DNA from: Sphingomonas sp.
GTDB taxonomy: Bacteria; Pseudomonadota; Alphaproteobacteria; Sphingomonadales; Sphingomonadaceae
Direction: 5' to 3'
DNA: 64,000 nucleotides
Assembly: GCA_025936675.1 (NCBI GenBank)
Contig: JAICSX010000002.1
Span: 1-64,000 of the forward strand
The position numbers and the translations under genes were made by a program. The notes below the pieces were generated by a model. It saw nothing but the letters and a program-made list of their open reading frames with translations. It was not told the DNA's origin and did no database searches. Shown here in pieces: positions 36,181 to 44,459 of the stretch (position 1 is the stretch's first letter; each line of letters starts with the position of its first letter).

Positions 36181-37374
36181 ATGAAATCGCTCGGATTTGT
36201 CTGCTGTTTACTGGCTTTGTCCGCGCCCGCTCGGGCGGGAAACTTTCTCTATGTTTGGGGGATGGAAACTCACGATCCATCAAAAGCGATGCCTGCGGCC
36301 GAAACGATGGGCCGGGACTTCCTGGCGGTATTCAACGTGAGTCCGCATTCTGCCCATTTCGGCAAACTGGTTAGGATGCTTCCCGTCGGAGCGAAAGCGC
36401 AAATGGCGCATCACACGAACTATGAAATGCCTGCGGATAGCACTGTCTTCGCCAGCGATTACATGTCTGGCGACGGCTACGTATTCGACCTCAAACAGCC
36501 AACTAACCCGAAGCTCGTTGCGACTTTCCAAGCCGCGGGCCCATACACGCATTCACACAGCTTCGATCGGCTGCCCAACGGCAACACCCTCACGACTTAT
36601 CAATTCAAAGGACAGCCTGACGTTGCTGCTGGCGCGCTTGTCGAGCTGAGCCCTACCGGCCAGGTCCTTCGTACCAGCGACGCCTCCGATGCCGCCACGG
36701 AGCCATTCATCCGACCTTACAGCTTGGTGGCTGTTCCGACGCTCGATCGCGTCGTCACCACCAGCGCTTCCATGCTGCCAACGGATAAATCGAGCCATGT
36801 CATTCAAATCTGGCGACTGTCGGATTTAAAGCTGATCAAGTCAGTGGTGCTGCCCAGCCCACCGCGCTTCGCCTCGGCAATTGCCAAGAACGCCGCCGAG
36901 CCTCGACTGTTGGGCGACGGCAAAACGGTACTCGTGGTGACCTCCGGATGTGGACTTTATCAGGTCACTGACCTGGCCGGGCAAAACCCCGGAGCTAGGT
37001 TTGTCTATGACTTCGGCTACCGCTCATGCGGAGTGCCTACGGTCGCCGGGCACTATTGGATACAGACAGGCATGAGCGGTCACAGTCTGGTCAGTGTTGA
37101 TGTCAGCGACTTGTCTCATGTGAAGGAAGCTGGCCGCCTCACGCTTCGCGACGACGAACTTCCACACTGGGTGTCCAAGGAAAGCGGCGGCGACCGCATT
37201 GTGATCACTGGATTCGGCTCGCTCGCTACTCACGTGCTCTTCGCGAATATCAATCCGCAATCCGGCGCACTTAAGCTGGATCCCCATCGCATCGATTTTG
37301 ATCGTCGCTGGCCCGATGGATGGAATGGTCCCGCGATGCCCCACGGATCATTGTTTAGCCGGGATCTGCCTTGA
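36181..37374 (+). CDS. secreted beta-propeller protein, distantly SBP56-like
   Basis: 397 residues with a signal peptide (about 1-19, ends APARA). Repeated beta blades are visible. Two stretches recall selenium-binding protein/methanethiol oxidase: SHSFDRLPNGNTLTTYQ and the C-terminal MPHGSLFSRD; HHTNYEMP may offer a metal or catalytic site. GGGGAT precedes the ATG. The assignment is tentative, and a general YVTN/WD-type propeller is the alternative. The stop lies 10 bases before a tRNA fragment, so this gene marks the right border of the accessory stretch. Confidence 0.5.
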   Translation: MKSLGFVCCLLALSAPARAGNFLYVWGMETHDPSKAMPAAETMGRDFLAVFNVSPHSAHFGKLVRMLPVGAKAQMAHHTNYEMPADSTVFASDYMSGDGYVFDLKQPTNPKLVATFQAAGPYTHSHSFDRLPNGNTLTTYQFKGQPDVAAGALVELSPTGQVLRTSDASDAATEPFIRPYSLVAVPTLDRVVTTSASMLPTDKSSHVIQIWRLSDLKLIKSVVLPSPPRFASAIAKNAAEPRLLGDGKTVLVVTSGCGLYQVTDLAGQNPGARFVYDFGYRSCGVPTVAGHYWIQTGMSGHSLVSVDVSDLSHVKEAGRLTLRDDELPHWVSKESGGDRIVITGFGSLATHVLFANINPQSGALKLDPHRIDFDRRWPDGWNGPAMPHGSLFSRDLP

Positions 37375-37384
37375 GGTCGTTCCC

Positions 37385-37434
37385 CACCCTTCACACTAGT
37401 GGGGTCACAGGTTCAATCCCTGTCGCGCCCACCA
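37385..37434 (+). repeat. 3' half of a tRNA-Val-like gene (attachment-site remnant candidate)
   Basis: 50 bases from the anticodon stem to CCA align with 15139-15188 of the intact tRNA-Val at 43 of 50 positions. The T-arm changes compensate (ACAGG with CCTGT), while the anticodon stem no longer pairs (CACCC against TAGTG). No D-arm or 5' acceptor strand precedes it, so it is not a functional tRNA. Confidence 0.75.
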
Positions 37435-37525
37435 GCCTTCGCTAGCACTTGGGCTGGCAAGCCAGCTTAATCCATAACGCGAAAGCTGCGCCCCGAAGCC
37501 TTGGCGAAGGCGAGCAAGCGGACGC

Positions 37526-38236
37526 TCAATTCTCCAGATAAGCGGGCTGAAAGCTCGCTACCCGCCGCATTTCGTCCCAGTCGGCGAACTCGATATCGCG
37601 GCCCTTGCGCTTGATCAGGCCCTGCCGTTCCATGTCGGCGAGAACGCGGTTCACGTTGACGGATGTTTGACCGGTGATGTCGGCAATCTGCTGCTGCGTA
37701 AAGGGATTGACCATGTGGTCCTTGCCGACATGCATTCGGACAGCGGTTTCGCATAGGAGATGCGCAACCCTAGCGATGGAATCGCGACGACCGCAATTGA
37801 CTAGCCATTCATATCCAATGGACTCGTTGCGCTGGAGCAGCCGCCAGAAGAAGCGCTGCAATTCCGGATTTGCTTCGAGCAGTGGGTTGAAGTCCTTTGC
37901 TCTGCCGACCAGGACTTCGCTCCGAACGATTGCCTGGATCCCATATTGAGCAGGACCGTCCACGGGCAAAATTCCCTCGCCGGGAAAGCGGAGCGCGACG
38001 ATCTGCCGCCGGCCGCTCGTGTCGGACTTGAACTTAGACAGAATTCCGGAGCGAACGAACATGACCTCGTCCCGCGGCGTTCCCGGCTCTCGAAAGGGAC
38101 GCCTCGGTTCGACGTAGACGACGCGATGCGGCATCTGGTCGAGCAAGTCGGCGAATCGCGGTTCAAGACCCGCAGAGACAAGAGTTTCACGCAACGATAC
38201 AGATTCGGATTGCGCCCTTGCGCGCCGACTCGCCAT
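37526..38236 (-). CDS. Crp/Fnr family transcriptional regulator
   Basis: 236 residues from the ATG at 38236, chosen because GGGGAGAG precedes it; a longer frame reaches 38293. An effector-binding cyclic-nucleotide-type barrel occupies about 20-140, then a helix-turn-helix with PFTQQQIADITGQTSVNVNR (about 185-204). No N-terminal Cys cluster is present, so it is not an oxygen-sensing FNR with an Fe-S centre. The ligand is unknown. It is 2.6 kb from the NO-reductase operon, but no matching operator was found there. Confidence 0.85.
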   Translation of the reverse strand: MASRRARAQSESVSLRETLVSAGLEPRFADLLDQMPHRVVYVEPRRPFREPGTPRDEVMFVRSGILSKFKSDTSGRRQIVALRFPGEGILPVDGPAQYGIQAIVRSEVLVGRAKDFNPLLEANPELQRFFWRLLQRNESIGYEWLVNCGRRDSIARVAHLLCETAVRMHVGKDHMVNPFTQQQIADITGQTSVNVNRVLADMERQGLIKRKGRDIEFADWDEMRRVASFQPAYLEN

Positions 38237-38440
38237 TGCGGTCTCTCCCCACCAGCGACGGTGCTCAGTATAGCATAGTCGCCTGCAAGACACTTCTATG
38301 AAGCACGATTACACTAACAAGTTATCGAAAGTTGACGGTAGTTCTCGCCGCCAAACGTGCCATTTCCTTCTGTTCGTACCGTCGAAACTGTCTGGAGGTT
38401 CAATCGCATCGCGTCAGGTAAAAGCGTGACCCAGCCTCGC

Positions 38441-38469
38441 TTGCCTTCGTCAGGATCGACCCCTAAGTG
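38441..38469 (+). promoter_or_regulatory. possible promoter of tRNA-His
   Basis: TTGCCT (38441-38446), a 17-base spacer and TAAGTG (38464-38469), about 55 bases before the tRNA. Confidence 0.3.
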
Positions 38470-38523
38470 GCGCGGGCGCCAAGGGAAACCGCTGGAGAGG
38501 GTGGGTTCCTAGAAGCGTTTCGT

Positions 38524-38601
38524 GGCGATCGTAGCTCAGCTGGTTAGAGCATCGGTTTGTGGTACCGAGGGTCGGGGGTTCAAGTCCCCTCGATCGCCCC
38601 A
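38524..38601 (+). tRNA. tRNA-His (GTG)
   Basis: 78 bases with the His-specific extra G at position -1 opposite C73 and encoded CCA. The acceptor pairs GCGATCG with CGATCGC. The anticodon arm is TCGGT-TTGTGGT-ACCGA with anticodon GTG, and the T-loop is TTCAAGT. It lies 34 bases before the dehydrogenase start. Confidence 0.95.
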
Positions 38602-38635
38602 TCACCCTAAACTGCAACCGGACATTTTGACGACG

Positions 38636-39685
38636 ATGACCACGCTTTGGGGCTTGCCCGATTTCGACGCGCACGAAGACGTGCACTTCTTCACCGACGA
38701 GAAGAGTGGCCTTCGAGCCATCATCGCGCTTCATTCGACCCACCTTGGGCCCGCTGCCGGAGGAGCGCGCTTCTGGCATTACGCCGAGGATGATGAGGCG
38801 CTGACCGACGCGCTGAGGCTCTCGCGCGGCATGAGCTACAAGAACGCGATGGCCGGCCTTCCTCTCGGTGGTGGCAAGTCCGTGCTCCTAGCTGACGAAA
38901 CTCGCTCAAAGACGCCGGAGATGCTGCACGCCTTCGGCAAGGCGGTGGAAAGCCTGGGCGGCCGTTATGTCACCGCCGAGGATGTCGGGATCAACGTGGC
39001 CGACATGATCGAGGTCTCACGCTCGACCAAGTTCGTCGCCGGGCTACCGAACAGCGCGGGCGACGTTGGCGGCGACCCGGGGCCGCATACGTCTCTTGGG
39101 GTTTTCCTAGGACTGAAGGCGGCGGTGAAGTGGGCGCTCGGCAAGGAGAGGCTGGATGGGCTCCACATTGCGCTCCAGGGCGCGGGAAGCGTTGCGACGG
39201 GTGTCGCGCTGCACGCATGCGCGGAAGGCGCGAAGCTCAGCATCGCCGACGTCGACCAGACGAAGGCTCAGAAGCTCGCCGATGCGACCAACGGCAAGGT
39301 CGTCTCCGCCGACGAGATTCTGACACTTGAGGCAGATGTGCTGAGCCCCTGCGCTCTCGGCGCAATCTTCAACGAAGAGACGATTGCAGGTCTGAAGGTG
39401 CCGGTCGTCGCCGGCGGCGCGAACAACCAGCTCGCGACTGCGGAAGACGGCGAGCGACTGAACGCACGCGGCATTCTTTATGCGCCCGACTATGTGATCA
39501 ACGCCGGCGGTATCATCAACGTCTGCAGCGAATATCTCGGCGATGGAGATGCAAGCTTCGTACGCCAGCGCATCGAGGGCATACCCGTGCGGCTCGAGGA
39601 AATCTGGGCCGAGAGCGCAGAAACGGGCCGCGACCCCGCCGCAGTCGCCGATGCTATGGCGCAAAGGCTGATCGGCAGGGCATAA
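38636..39685 (+). CDS. leucine dehydrogenase-type amino acid dehydrogenase
   Basis: NAD-dependent oxidative deamination of leucine or related branched-chain amino acids. 349 residues. The substrate-binding Lys is in GLPLGGGKSVL, a second block reads YVTAEDVGINVADM, and the dinucleotide-binding loop is ALQGAGSVATG. The length and PHTSLGVF motif fit leucine rather than glutamate dehydrogenases. The start at 38636 is taken after the tRNA gene; a longer frame would translate the tRNA. A TTG nine bases upstream is an alternative. ccmC follows after 10 bases. Confidence 0.88.
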   Translation: MTTLWGLPDFDAHEDVHFFTDEKSGLRAIIALHSTHLGPAAGGARFWHYAEDDEALTDALRLSRGMSYKNAMAGLPLGGGKSVLLADETRSKTPEMLHAFGKAVESLGGRYVTAEDVGINVADMIEVSRSTKFVAGLPNSAGDVGGDPGPHTSLGVFLGLKAAVKWALGKERLDGLHIALQGAGSVATGVALHACAEGAKLSIADVDQTKAQKLADATNGKVVSADEILTLEADVLSPCALGAIFNEETIAGLKVPVVAGGANNQLATAEDGERLNARGILYAPDYVINAGGIINVCSEYLGDGDASFVRQRIEGIPVRLEEIWAESAETGRDPAAVADAMAQRLIGRA

Positions 39686-39695
39686 GCACCTCGTT

Positions 39696-40409
39696 GTGCA
39701 CGCATTAGCAAATCCAACGCGGTTCCTCCGGATTGCTAGACCGGCCACCACCTGGCTGCTGCTCGTAGGGCTGGTGCTCGCGATTGGGGGAATGGCAGCG
39801 GGCCTGACGCTGACGCCGCCCGATTACCTGCAGGGCGAGACGGTCCGTATCATGTACATCCACGTGCCGTCGGCGTGGCTCGGAATGGCTGGATGGGTGG
39901 GCATCGCGACGGCATCTGTCAGCCAGCTCGTCTGGCGGCATCCGCTGGCCGCCATCGCCGGGCGCGCCAGCGCTCCCGCGGGCGCAACGTTCGCTGCTAT
40001 TTGCCTCATTACCGGGTCGATCTGGGGCCGCCCCACCTGGGGAACCTGGTGGGAGTGGGACGGCCGTTTGACCTCGATGCTCGTTCTGTTCTTCCTCTAT
40101 CTCGGCTACATTGCGCTGGCATCCGCCGAGCGGGAGCGGGATGGCGAGGGACGCATCGCCGCCATTTACGGCCTGGTCGGCGCGATCAACCTGCCGATCA
40201 TCCATTATTCGGTCCTGTGGTGGCGTACGCTACATCAGGGCGAGAGCATCGGACTTACCGGCTCGACCATCGACAATAGGATCCTGTGGCCATTGCCGCT
40301 AACGATGATCGGCTTCACCTGCCTGTTCTGCGCGGCGGTGCTGATGCGTATGAGGGCCGAGCTTGCTGAAACGAAAATCGAGGCGCGCATGCGGAGGATG
40401 AGCGCATGA
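39696..40409 (+). CDS. ccmC: heme exporter membrane protein CcmC
   Basis: Presents heme to CcmE in cytochrome c maturation. It has 237 residues and six membrane segments. The periplasmic Trp-rich motif is GTWWEWDGRLTS, with the two conserved His sites in MYIHVPSAW and IIHYSVLWWRTLHQG. The GTG start has no strong ribosome site. The stop overlaps ccmD by ATGA, the first of a chain of overlaps that links the whole operon. ccmA and ccmB are not in this cluster. Confidence 0.93.
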   Translation: MHALANPTRFLRIARPATTWLLLVGLVLAIGGMAAGLTLTPPDYLQGETVRIMYIHVPSAWLGMAGWVGIATASVSQLVWRHPLAAIAGRASAPAGATFAAICLITGSIWGRPTWGTWWEWDGRLTSMLVLFFLYLGYIALASAERERDGEGRIAAIYGLVGAINLPIIHYSVLWWRTLHQGESIGLTGSTIDNRILWPLPLTMIGFTCLFCAAVLMRMRAELAETKIEARMRRMSA

Positions 40410-40534
40410 ACGCCTGGCCGTTCGTCGCTGCCGCGTACGTAGTCGCAAGTTGTCTGACCGCAGGTCTACTGGGTTGGGCATTCGCCTCGATGCGGCGCGC
40501 GGAAGCAGCTGCCAACGCGCTCAAGCGAAAATGA
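40406..40534 (+). CDS. ccmD: heme exporter protein CcmD
   Basis: 42-residue single-helix protein (starts MNAWPFVAAAYVVASCL) that assists release of heme-loaded CcmE. The ATG overlaps the ccmC stop (ATGA) and its own TGA overlaps the ccmE ATG. One membrane helix spans about 5-27, then a basic tail MRRAEAAANALKRK. Length, topology and position identify it although sequence conservation in the family is low. Confidence 0.85.
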   Translation: MNAWPFVAAAYVVASCLTAGLLGWAFASMRRAEAAANALKRK

Positions 40535-40971
40535 AACCCAAGAACCAGCGGCTCGTCCTTGTCAGCGCCGCGCTCATTGCTTTGGTTGCGGCAGTGCTGC
40601 TGGCAATGATCGGTCTCAAGAACCAGGCCAGCTTTTTCTATACACCGGCGGACATTGCGGCAGGCGAAGCCACTGACGGCAGAGCCGCCCGGCTCGGCGG
40701 AATGGTCGAGAACGGCTCCGTCCATCGCGAAGCTGACGGCGTGACGATCCGTTTCGTGCTGACCGATGGCAAGGCGGAGACGCCTGTCACCTACCGCGGA
40801 ATCGTACCCGACCTGTTCAGGGAAGGGAGCGGCGCGGTCGCCGAAGGGCGCATGCAGCAAGGCACCTTCGTTGCCGACCAGATCCTCGCCAAGCATGACG
40901 AGCGCTACATGCCGCCCGAGCTCGGCAATCTTGCCGCGGAACATAAGGCCGGTAAGACGCTCGAGAAATGA
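40531..40971 (+). CDS. ccmE: cytochrome c maturation heme chaperone CcmE
   Basis: 146 residues from the ATG overlapping ccmD. An N-terminal membrane anchor (about 6-27) precedes the periplasmic OB-fold. The heme-binding His is in LAKHDERYMPPEL near the C terminus. The frame also extends upstream to 40450, but that part lies inside ccmD and is not used. It takes heme from CcmC and passes it to CcmF. The stop overlaps ccmF (ATGA). Confidence 0.94.
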   Translation: MKPKNQRLVLVSAALIALVAAVLLAMIGLKNQASFFYTPADIAAGEATDGRAARLGGMVENGSVHREADGVTIRFVLTDGKAETPVTYRGIVPDLFREGSGAVAEGRMQQGTFVADQILAKHDERYMPPELGNLAAEHKAGKTLEK

Positions 40972-42896
40972 TCGCCGAGACTGGCCTTGCGGCGCTGTGG
41001 CTCGCAGCCGGGCTCGCAGCCTATCAATTCTTCCTGATGGCGCTTGCGCTGCGCAGCAGTGTTGAGGTCGCGCGGCCGATGCGCGGCGTCGCCGTTGCGC
41101 AAGGTGTCCTCACGCTGATTGCCTTCGCCATGCTCCTGCTGGTCTTCGCGCAAAGCGACATGTCGGTCGCCCTGGTCTTCGCCAACAGCAACAGCGCCAA
41201 GCCCTTCATCTACAAGGTCGCCGGAGCCTGGGGAAACCACGAGGGGTCGATGCTGATGTGGGTGACGATCCTCGCGATCGCCGGCGCATTCGTCGCGCTG
41301 TTTTCACGACGCACTGGCGAGCGCACGCTGGCCGCCGCGCTCGGGAGCCAGTCGATACTTGCGCTCGGCTTCTACGCGTTTCTGCTGTTCGCATCGAACC
41401 CGTTCGCGCGGCTGTTTCCGGCGCCGCCGGATGGGCAGGGGCTCAACCCATTGCTTCAGGATCCCGGCTTGGCATTCCATCCGCCGACGCTCTACCTCGG
41501 TTATGTTGGGCTCTCGATCGCCTTCAGCTTTGCGGTCGGCGCGCTGCTGACGGGTGAAGTCGATGCGCGGCTCGCGCGGGCCATGCGTCCGTGGGTGCTC
41601 GGCGCCTGGATCTTGCTGACGCTCGGCATCACGGCGGGAAGCTACTGGGCTTATTACGAGCTCGGCTGGGGCGGCTACTGGTTCTGGGACCCCGTCGAGA
41701 ACGCGTCTCTGATGCCGTGGCTCGCTGCAACGGCATTGGTCCACTCGATCAACGTACTTGCCGCGCGCGGCGCCTTGAAGGCGTGGACGATGATGCTCGC
41801 CGTGATTGCCTTCTCGATGTCGATGGTCGGTACCTTCCTCGTCCGCTCGGGAATCCTGACGTCGGTCCACGCTTTCGCGATCGATCCGGAGCGCGGAACG
41901 TTCCTGCTTGCCCTGTTGGCGATTTACGTTGGCGCTGCATTCGTCCTATTCGCGTGGCGCGGCGCGACCCTGAAGGAAGGCGCTCCGTTCGAGCTGGTCA
42001 GCCGCGAGAGCGGACTGGTCGTCAATAACCTGCTGCTGAGCGTCATTCTCGGGATCGTGTTCCTCGGCACGCTCTACCCCCTGTTCGTCGAGGCTGTGAC
42101 TGGCGAGAAGCTGTCCGTCGGTGCACCTTATTTCAATGCTGTCGCAGGGCCGCTCGCATTGCTGCTCGCCTTGCTTGTCGGCATCGGGCCTTTGCTGAGC
42201 TGGCGGCGCGAGCGGCGACCGGTGTGGGGTCAGCTCAAGATACCGGCGCTGATTTGCATCAGCGTCCTCGCGATCACGATCATCGTCGCGCCGAAGATCG
42301 GCATCCTGCCCCGTTTCGGGTTCACCGTTGCCGGGTTCCTCATTGGCGGGAGCATTCTGCCGCTGGTCACTCGCAATCCGCTACGCGCCCCGCTCGCAAC
42401 GTGGGGCATGGTCGTCGCTCATTTCGGAATCGCGGTTGCATTGGCCGGAATGGCCGCGAACGCTGCTTTCAGCAGCGAACGCCTGGCGATCGCGCAGCCC
42501 GGCGAAGCGCTCAGCGTCGGCCCATGGCAGGTCGAGCTCGTGACCGTCACGCCGACAGCCGGAAAGAACTGGACAGCGATGAAAGGCGAGCTTCGGGCAA
42601 GTCGGGGATCGGGTCCCATCACGCTTACACCGGAGACGCGATATTATTCTGATCCGCCGACTGAGACGAACGAATCAGCCATCGAGACCTTCTGGGATGG
42701 CCAGCTCTACACAGTGATCGGCAAGCAGGACCCATCCGGTGCGTGGCAGCTGAGACTGTGGTGGAAGCCGTTCGTGACGCTGATCTGGGCCGGTGGAGCG
42801 CTAATCGCTTTGGGAGGGGCGCTGGCGCTGCTCGGCCGCCTGATGCCTTTCTTGCGACGCCGCCACGAGCCGGATTGGCGGAGACGCTACGCATGA
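40968..42896 (+). CDS. ccmF: heme lyase subunit CcmF
   Basis: 642-residue multi-spanning protein that attaches heme to apocytochrome c. The Trp-rich motif is GGYWFWDPVENASLMPWL, and other conserved blocks are GAWGNHEGSMLMWV and FLVRSGILTSVHAFA. About 15 hydrophobic segments are seen, with the large periplasmic loop before the last one. It overlaps ccmE and ccmG by 4 bases on each side. Confidence 0.95.
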   Translation: MIAETGLAALWLAAGLAAYQFFLMALALRSSVEVARPMRGVAVAQGVLTLIAFAMLLLVFAQSDMSVALVFANSNSAKPFIYKVAGAWGNHEGSMLMWVTILAIAGAFVALFSRRTGERTLAAALGSQSILALGFYAFLLFASNPFARLFPAPPDGQGLNPLLQDPGLAFHPPTLYLGYVGLSIAFSFAVGALLTGEVDARLARAMRPWVLGAWILLTLGITAGSYWAYYELGWGGYWFWDPVENASLMPWLAATALVHSINVLAARGALKAWTMMLAVIAFSMSMVGTFLVRSGILTSVHAFAIDPERGTFLLALLAIYVGAAFVLFAWRGATLKEGAPFELVSRESGLVVNNLLLSVILGIVFLGTLYPLFVEAVTGEKLSVGAPYFNAVAGPLALLLALLVGIGPLLSWRRERRPVWGQLKIPALICISVLAITIIVAPKIGILPRFGFTVAGFLIGGSILPLVTRNPLRAPLATWGMVVAHFGIAVALAGMAANAAFSSERLAIAQPGEALSVGPWQVELVTVTPTAGKNWTAMKGELRASRGSGPITLTPETRYYSDPPTETNESAIETFWDGQLYTVIGKQDPSGAWQLRLWWKPFVTLIWAGGALIALGGALALLGRLMPFLRRRHEPDWRRRYA

Positions 42897-43420
42897 GCCG
42901 CGGCCTGCGTCTGATCCCGATCATCCTGCTGCTGTTCGTGCTCAGCGGTCTGGCTTGGAGGCTGATCAAGCCGGCGAACACCGCCGTCTCGTCGCAGATG
43001 GTCGAGCGGCCTCTGCCGCAATTCGCGCTGCCTGCAGCCATTGAGGGTAAGCCCGGTCTAGTTTCTGCCAACCTCGCGACTGGACATCCCAGGCTGCTCA
43101 ACATTTTCGCCAGCTGGTGCATACCTTGCGCGAGCGAAGGCAAGGTGCTGCAGGAGCTGCAGCGTCGCGGCGTGAAGATCGACGGGATTGCTGTGCGCGA
43201 CACTCCGGATGCCCTCGGCGCATTCCTCGATAGGAACGGCAATCCATACGAGCGGATTGGCTCCGACCGGCAGAGCGAAGTTCAGATCGCTCTGGGTTCG
43301 TCCGGCGTCCCGGAGACGTTCGTCATCGACGGGCAGGGCGTGATCCGGCGGCAGTATATCGGCGCTTTGAATGCCTCCAACATTCCAGGCGTGCTCCGCG
43401 AGCTGGAGCAGGTGCGGTGA
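42893..43420 (+). CDS. ccmG: thiol:disulfide interchange protein CcmG/DsbE
   Basis: 175 residues; the ATG overlaps the ccmF stop. An N-terminal membrane anchor (about 5-23) precedes the periplasmic thioredoxin fold with active site WCIPC and the cis-Pro in GVPETFVID. It keeps apocytochrome c cysteines reduced. Its stop overlaps the GTG of ccmH. An upstream in-frame extension to 42743 lies inside ccmF and is rejected. Confidence 0.92.
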   Translation: MSRGLRLIPIILLLFVLSGLAWRLIKPANTAVSSQMVERPLPQFALPAAIEGKPGLVSANLATGHPRLLNIFASWCIPCASEGKVLQELQRRGVKIDGIAVRDTPDALGAFLDRNGNPYERIGSDRQSEVQIALGSSGVPETFVIDGQGVIRRQYIGALNASNIPGVLRELEQVR

Positions 43421-43827
43421 GGAAGGCTGCCTTGTCCCTGATGCTGCTGCTGGTGCAGCCGCTGTTCGCCGACAGCAACCTGCCGCCGGCTTACTGGGCG
43501 AACCGGGCGCTTCCGAACCCGCAGCAGGAGGCGGAAGCGCAAAGTCTGATGGAGCAAATCCGCTGCCTCGTTTGCCAAGGCCAGTCGATCGCCGATTCCG
43601 ACGCCGAGCTTGCCGGCGATATGCGCGACCTGGTCCGCCGCCGCATTGCTGCCGGTGAGAAGCCCGCGGCGATCCGGTCGTGGCTGATCCAGCGCTACGG
43701 GACCTGGATCAGCTACAAGCCGACCGAAGAACCTGCCGCATGGCCGCTGTGGCTTGCGCCGCTCGGGCTGCTGATCGCCGGCGCATGGATCATCCGGCGC
43801 AGGATCAAGCTGAAGGCAAACGCCTGA
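43417..43827 (+). CDS. ccmH: cytochrome c-type biogenesis protein CcmH (CcmL/CycL)
   Basis: 136 residues with a signal peptide (about 1-18), a periplasmic domain with the redox motif RCLVCQGQSIADS and a C-terminal membrane helix (about 106-126). It forms part of the heme lyase with CcmF. The start is GTG, overlapping the ccmG stop (GTGA), and the stop overlaps the next ATG (TGATG). Confidence 0.92.
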   Translation: MRKAALSLMLLLVQPLFADSNLPPAYWANRALPNPQQEAEAQSLMEQIRCLVCQGQSIADSDAELAGDMRDLVRRRIAAGEKPAAIRSWLIQRYGTWISYKPTEEPAAWPLWLAPLGLLIAGAWIIRRRIKLKANA

Positions 43828-44459
43828 TGGGCTGGGTCATCCTTCTCTTCCTGGTTTGCGCCACCCTTGCGCTGCTATGGCTGCTGCGTGTGCGGGGAGG
43901 GTTGCTGACTGCCAGTGCCGCCGCACTGCTGCTTGGTGCCGTCGGCTATGCCGTCCAGGGCAGTCCCGATCTGCCGGGAGTCCCCGCCCAGGCCGGAGAC
44001 GCGCACGACATATTCCCACTTACCGATGCTCGCCATGCATTCTTCGGCTATTTTACGCCCGCCGAGACCTGGCTCCGCATGTCCGAAGCACTGGCTCGCG
44101 ACGGGAAAAGCGAAGATGCCGTCGGAATTCTCGAAAACGCCGTTAAGCGCTATCCGGGCGACCCGCAGCTGTGGATCGGTCTCGGTAATGCGCTTGTCGA
44201 CCATGCCCGCGGACTAACGCCGCCTGCAGAGTTCGCCTACAAACGTGCCGAGCAACTCGCGCCGGGCTATCCGGCGGCGTCCTTCTTCTATGGTCTTGCG
44301 CTAGCGCGTTCCGGCGATCGGGAAGGAGCGCTCGTACTCTGGCGGAATATCCTCAAGACCGCGCCGGCCAAGGCCGACTGGCGTCCGCTGGTCGAGCAGG
44401 GTGTGGTGGCACTCAGCAAGCCGAACGCCGCACAACCTCAGGCGTCAACTGGGTCGTAA
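43827..44459 (+). CDS. CcmI-like TPR protein ending the ccm operon
   Basis: 210 residues. Two N-terminal membrane helices (about 3-22 and 25-45) are followed by a soluble TPR domain (about 75-195; AVGILENAVKRYPGDPQLWI is one repeat). This is the layout of the CcmI/CycH apocytochrome chaperone, but it is shorter than the fused forms. The ATG overlaps the ccmH stop. Its 3' end overlaps the convergent ald gene by 22 bases. Confidence 0.78.
   Translation: MGWVILLFLVCATLALLWLLRVRGGLLTASAAALLLGAVGYAVQGSPDLPGVPAQAGDAHDIFPLTDARHAFFGYFTPAETWLRMSEALARDGKSEDAVGILENAVKRYPGDPQLWIGLGNALVDHARGLTPPAEFAYKRAEQLAPGYPAASFFYGLALARSGDREGALVLWRNILKTAPAKADWRPLVEQGVVALSKPNAAQPQASTGS

Noticed and set aside
38522..38635. 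N-terminal extension of the leucine dehydrogenase frame
   Set aside because: This part is the tRNA-His gene read as protein (AIVAQLVRASVCGTEGRGF); the family start is at 38636.
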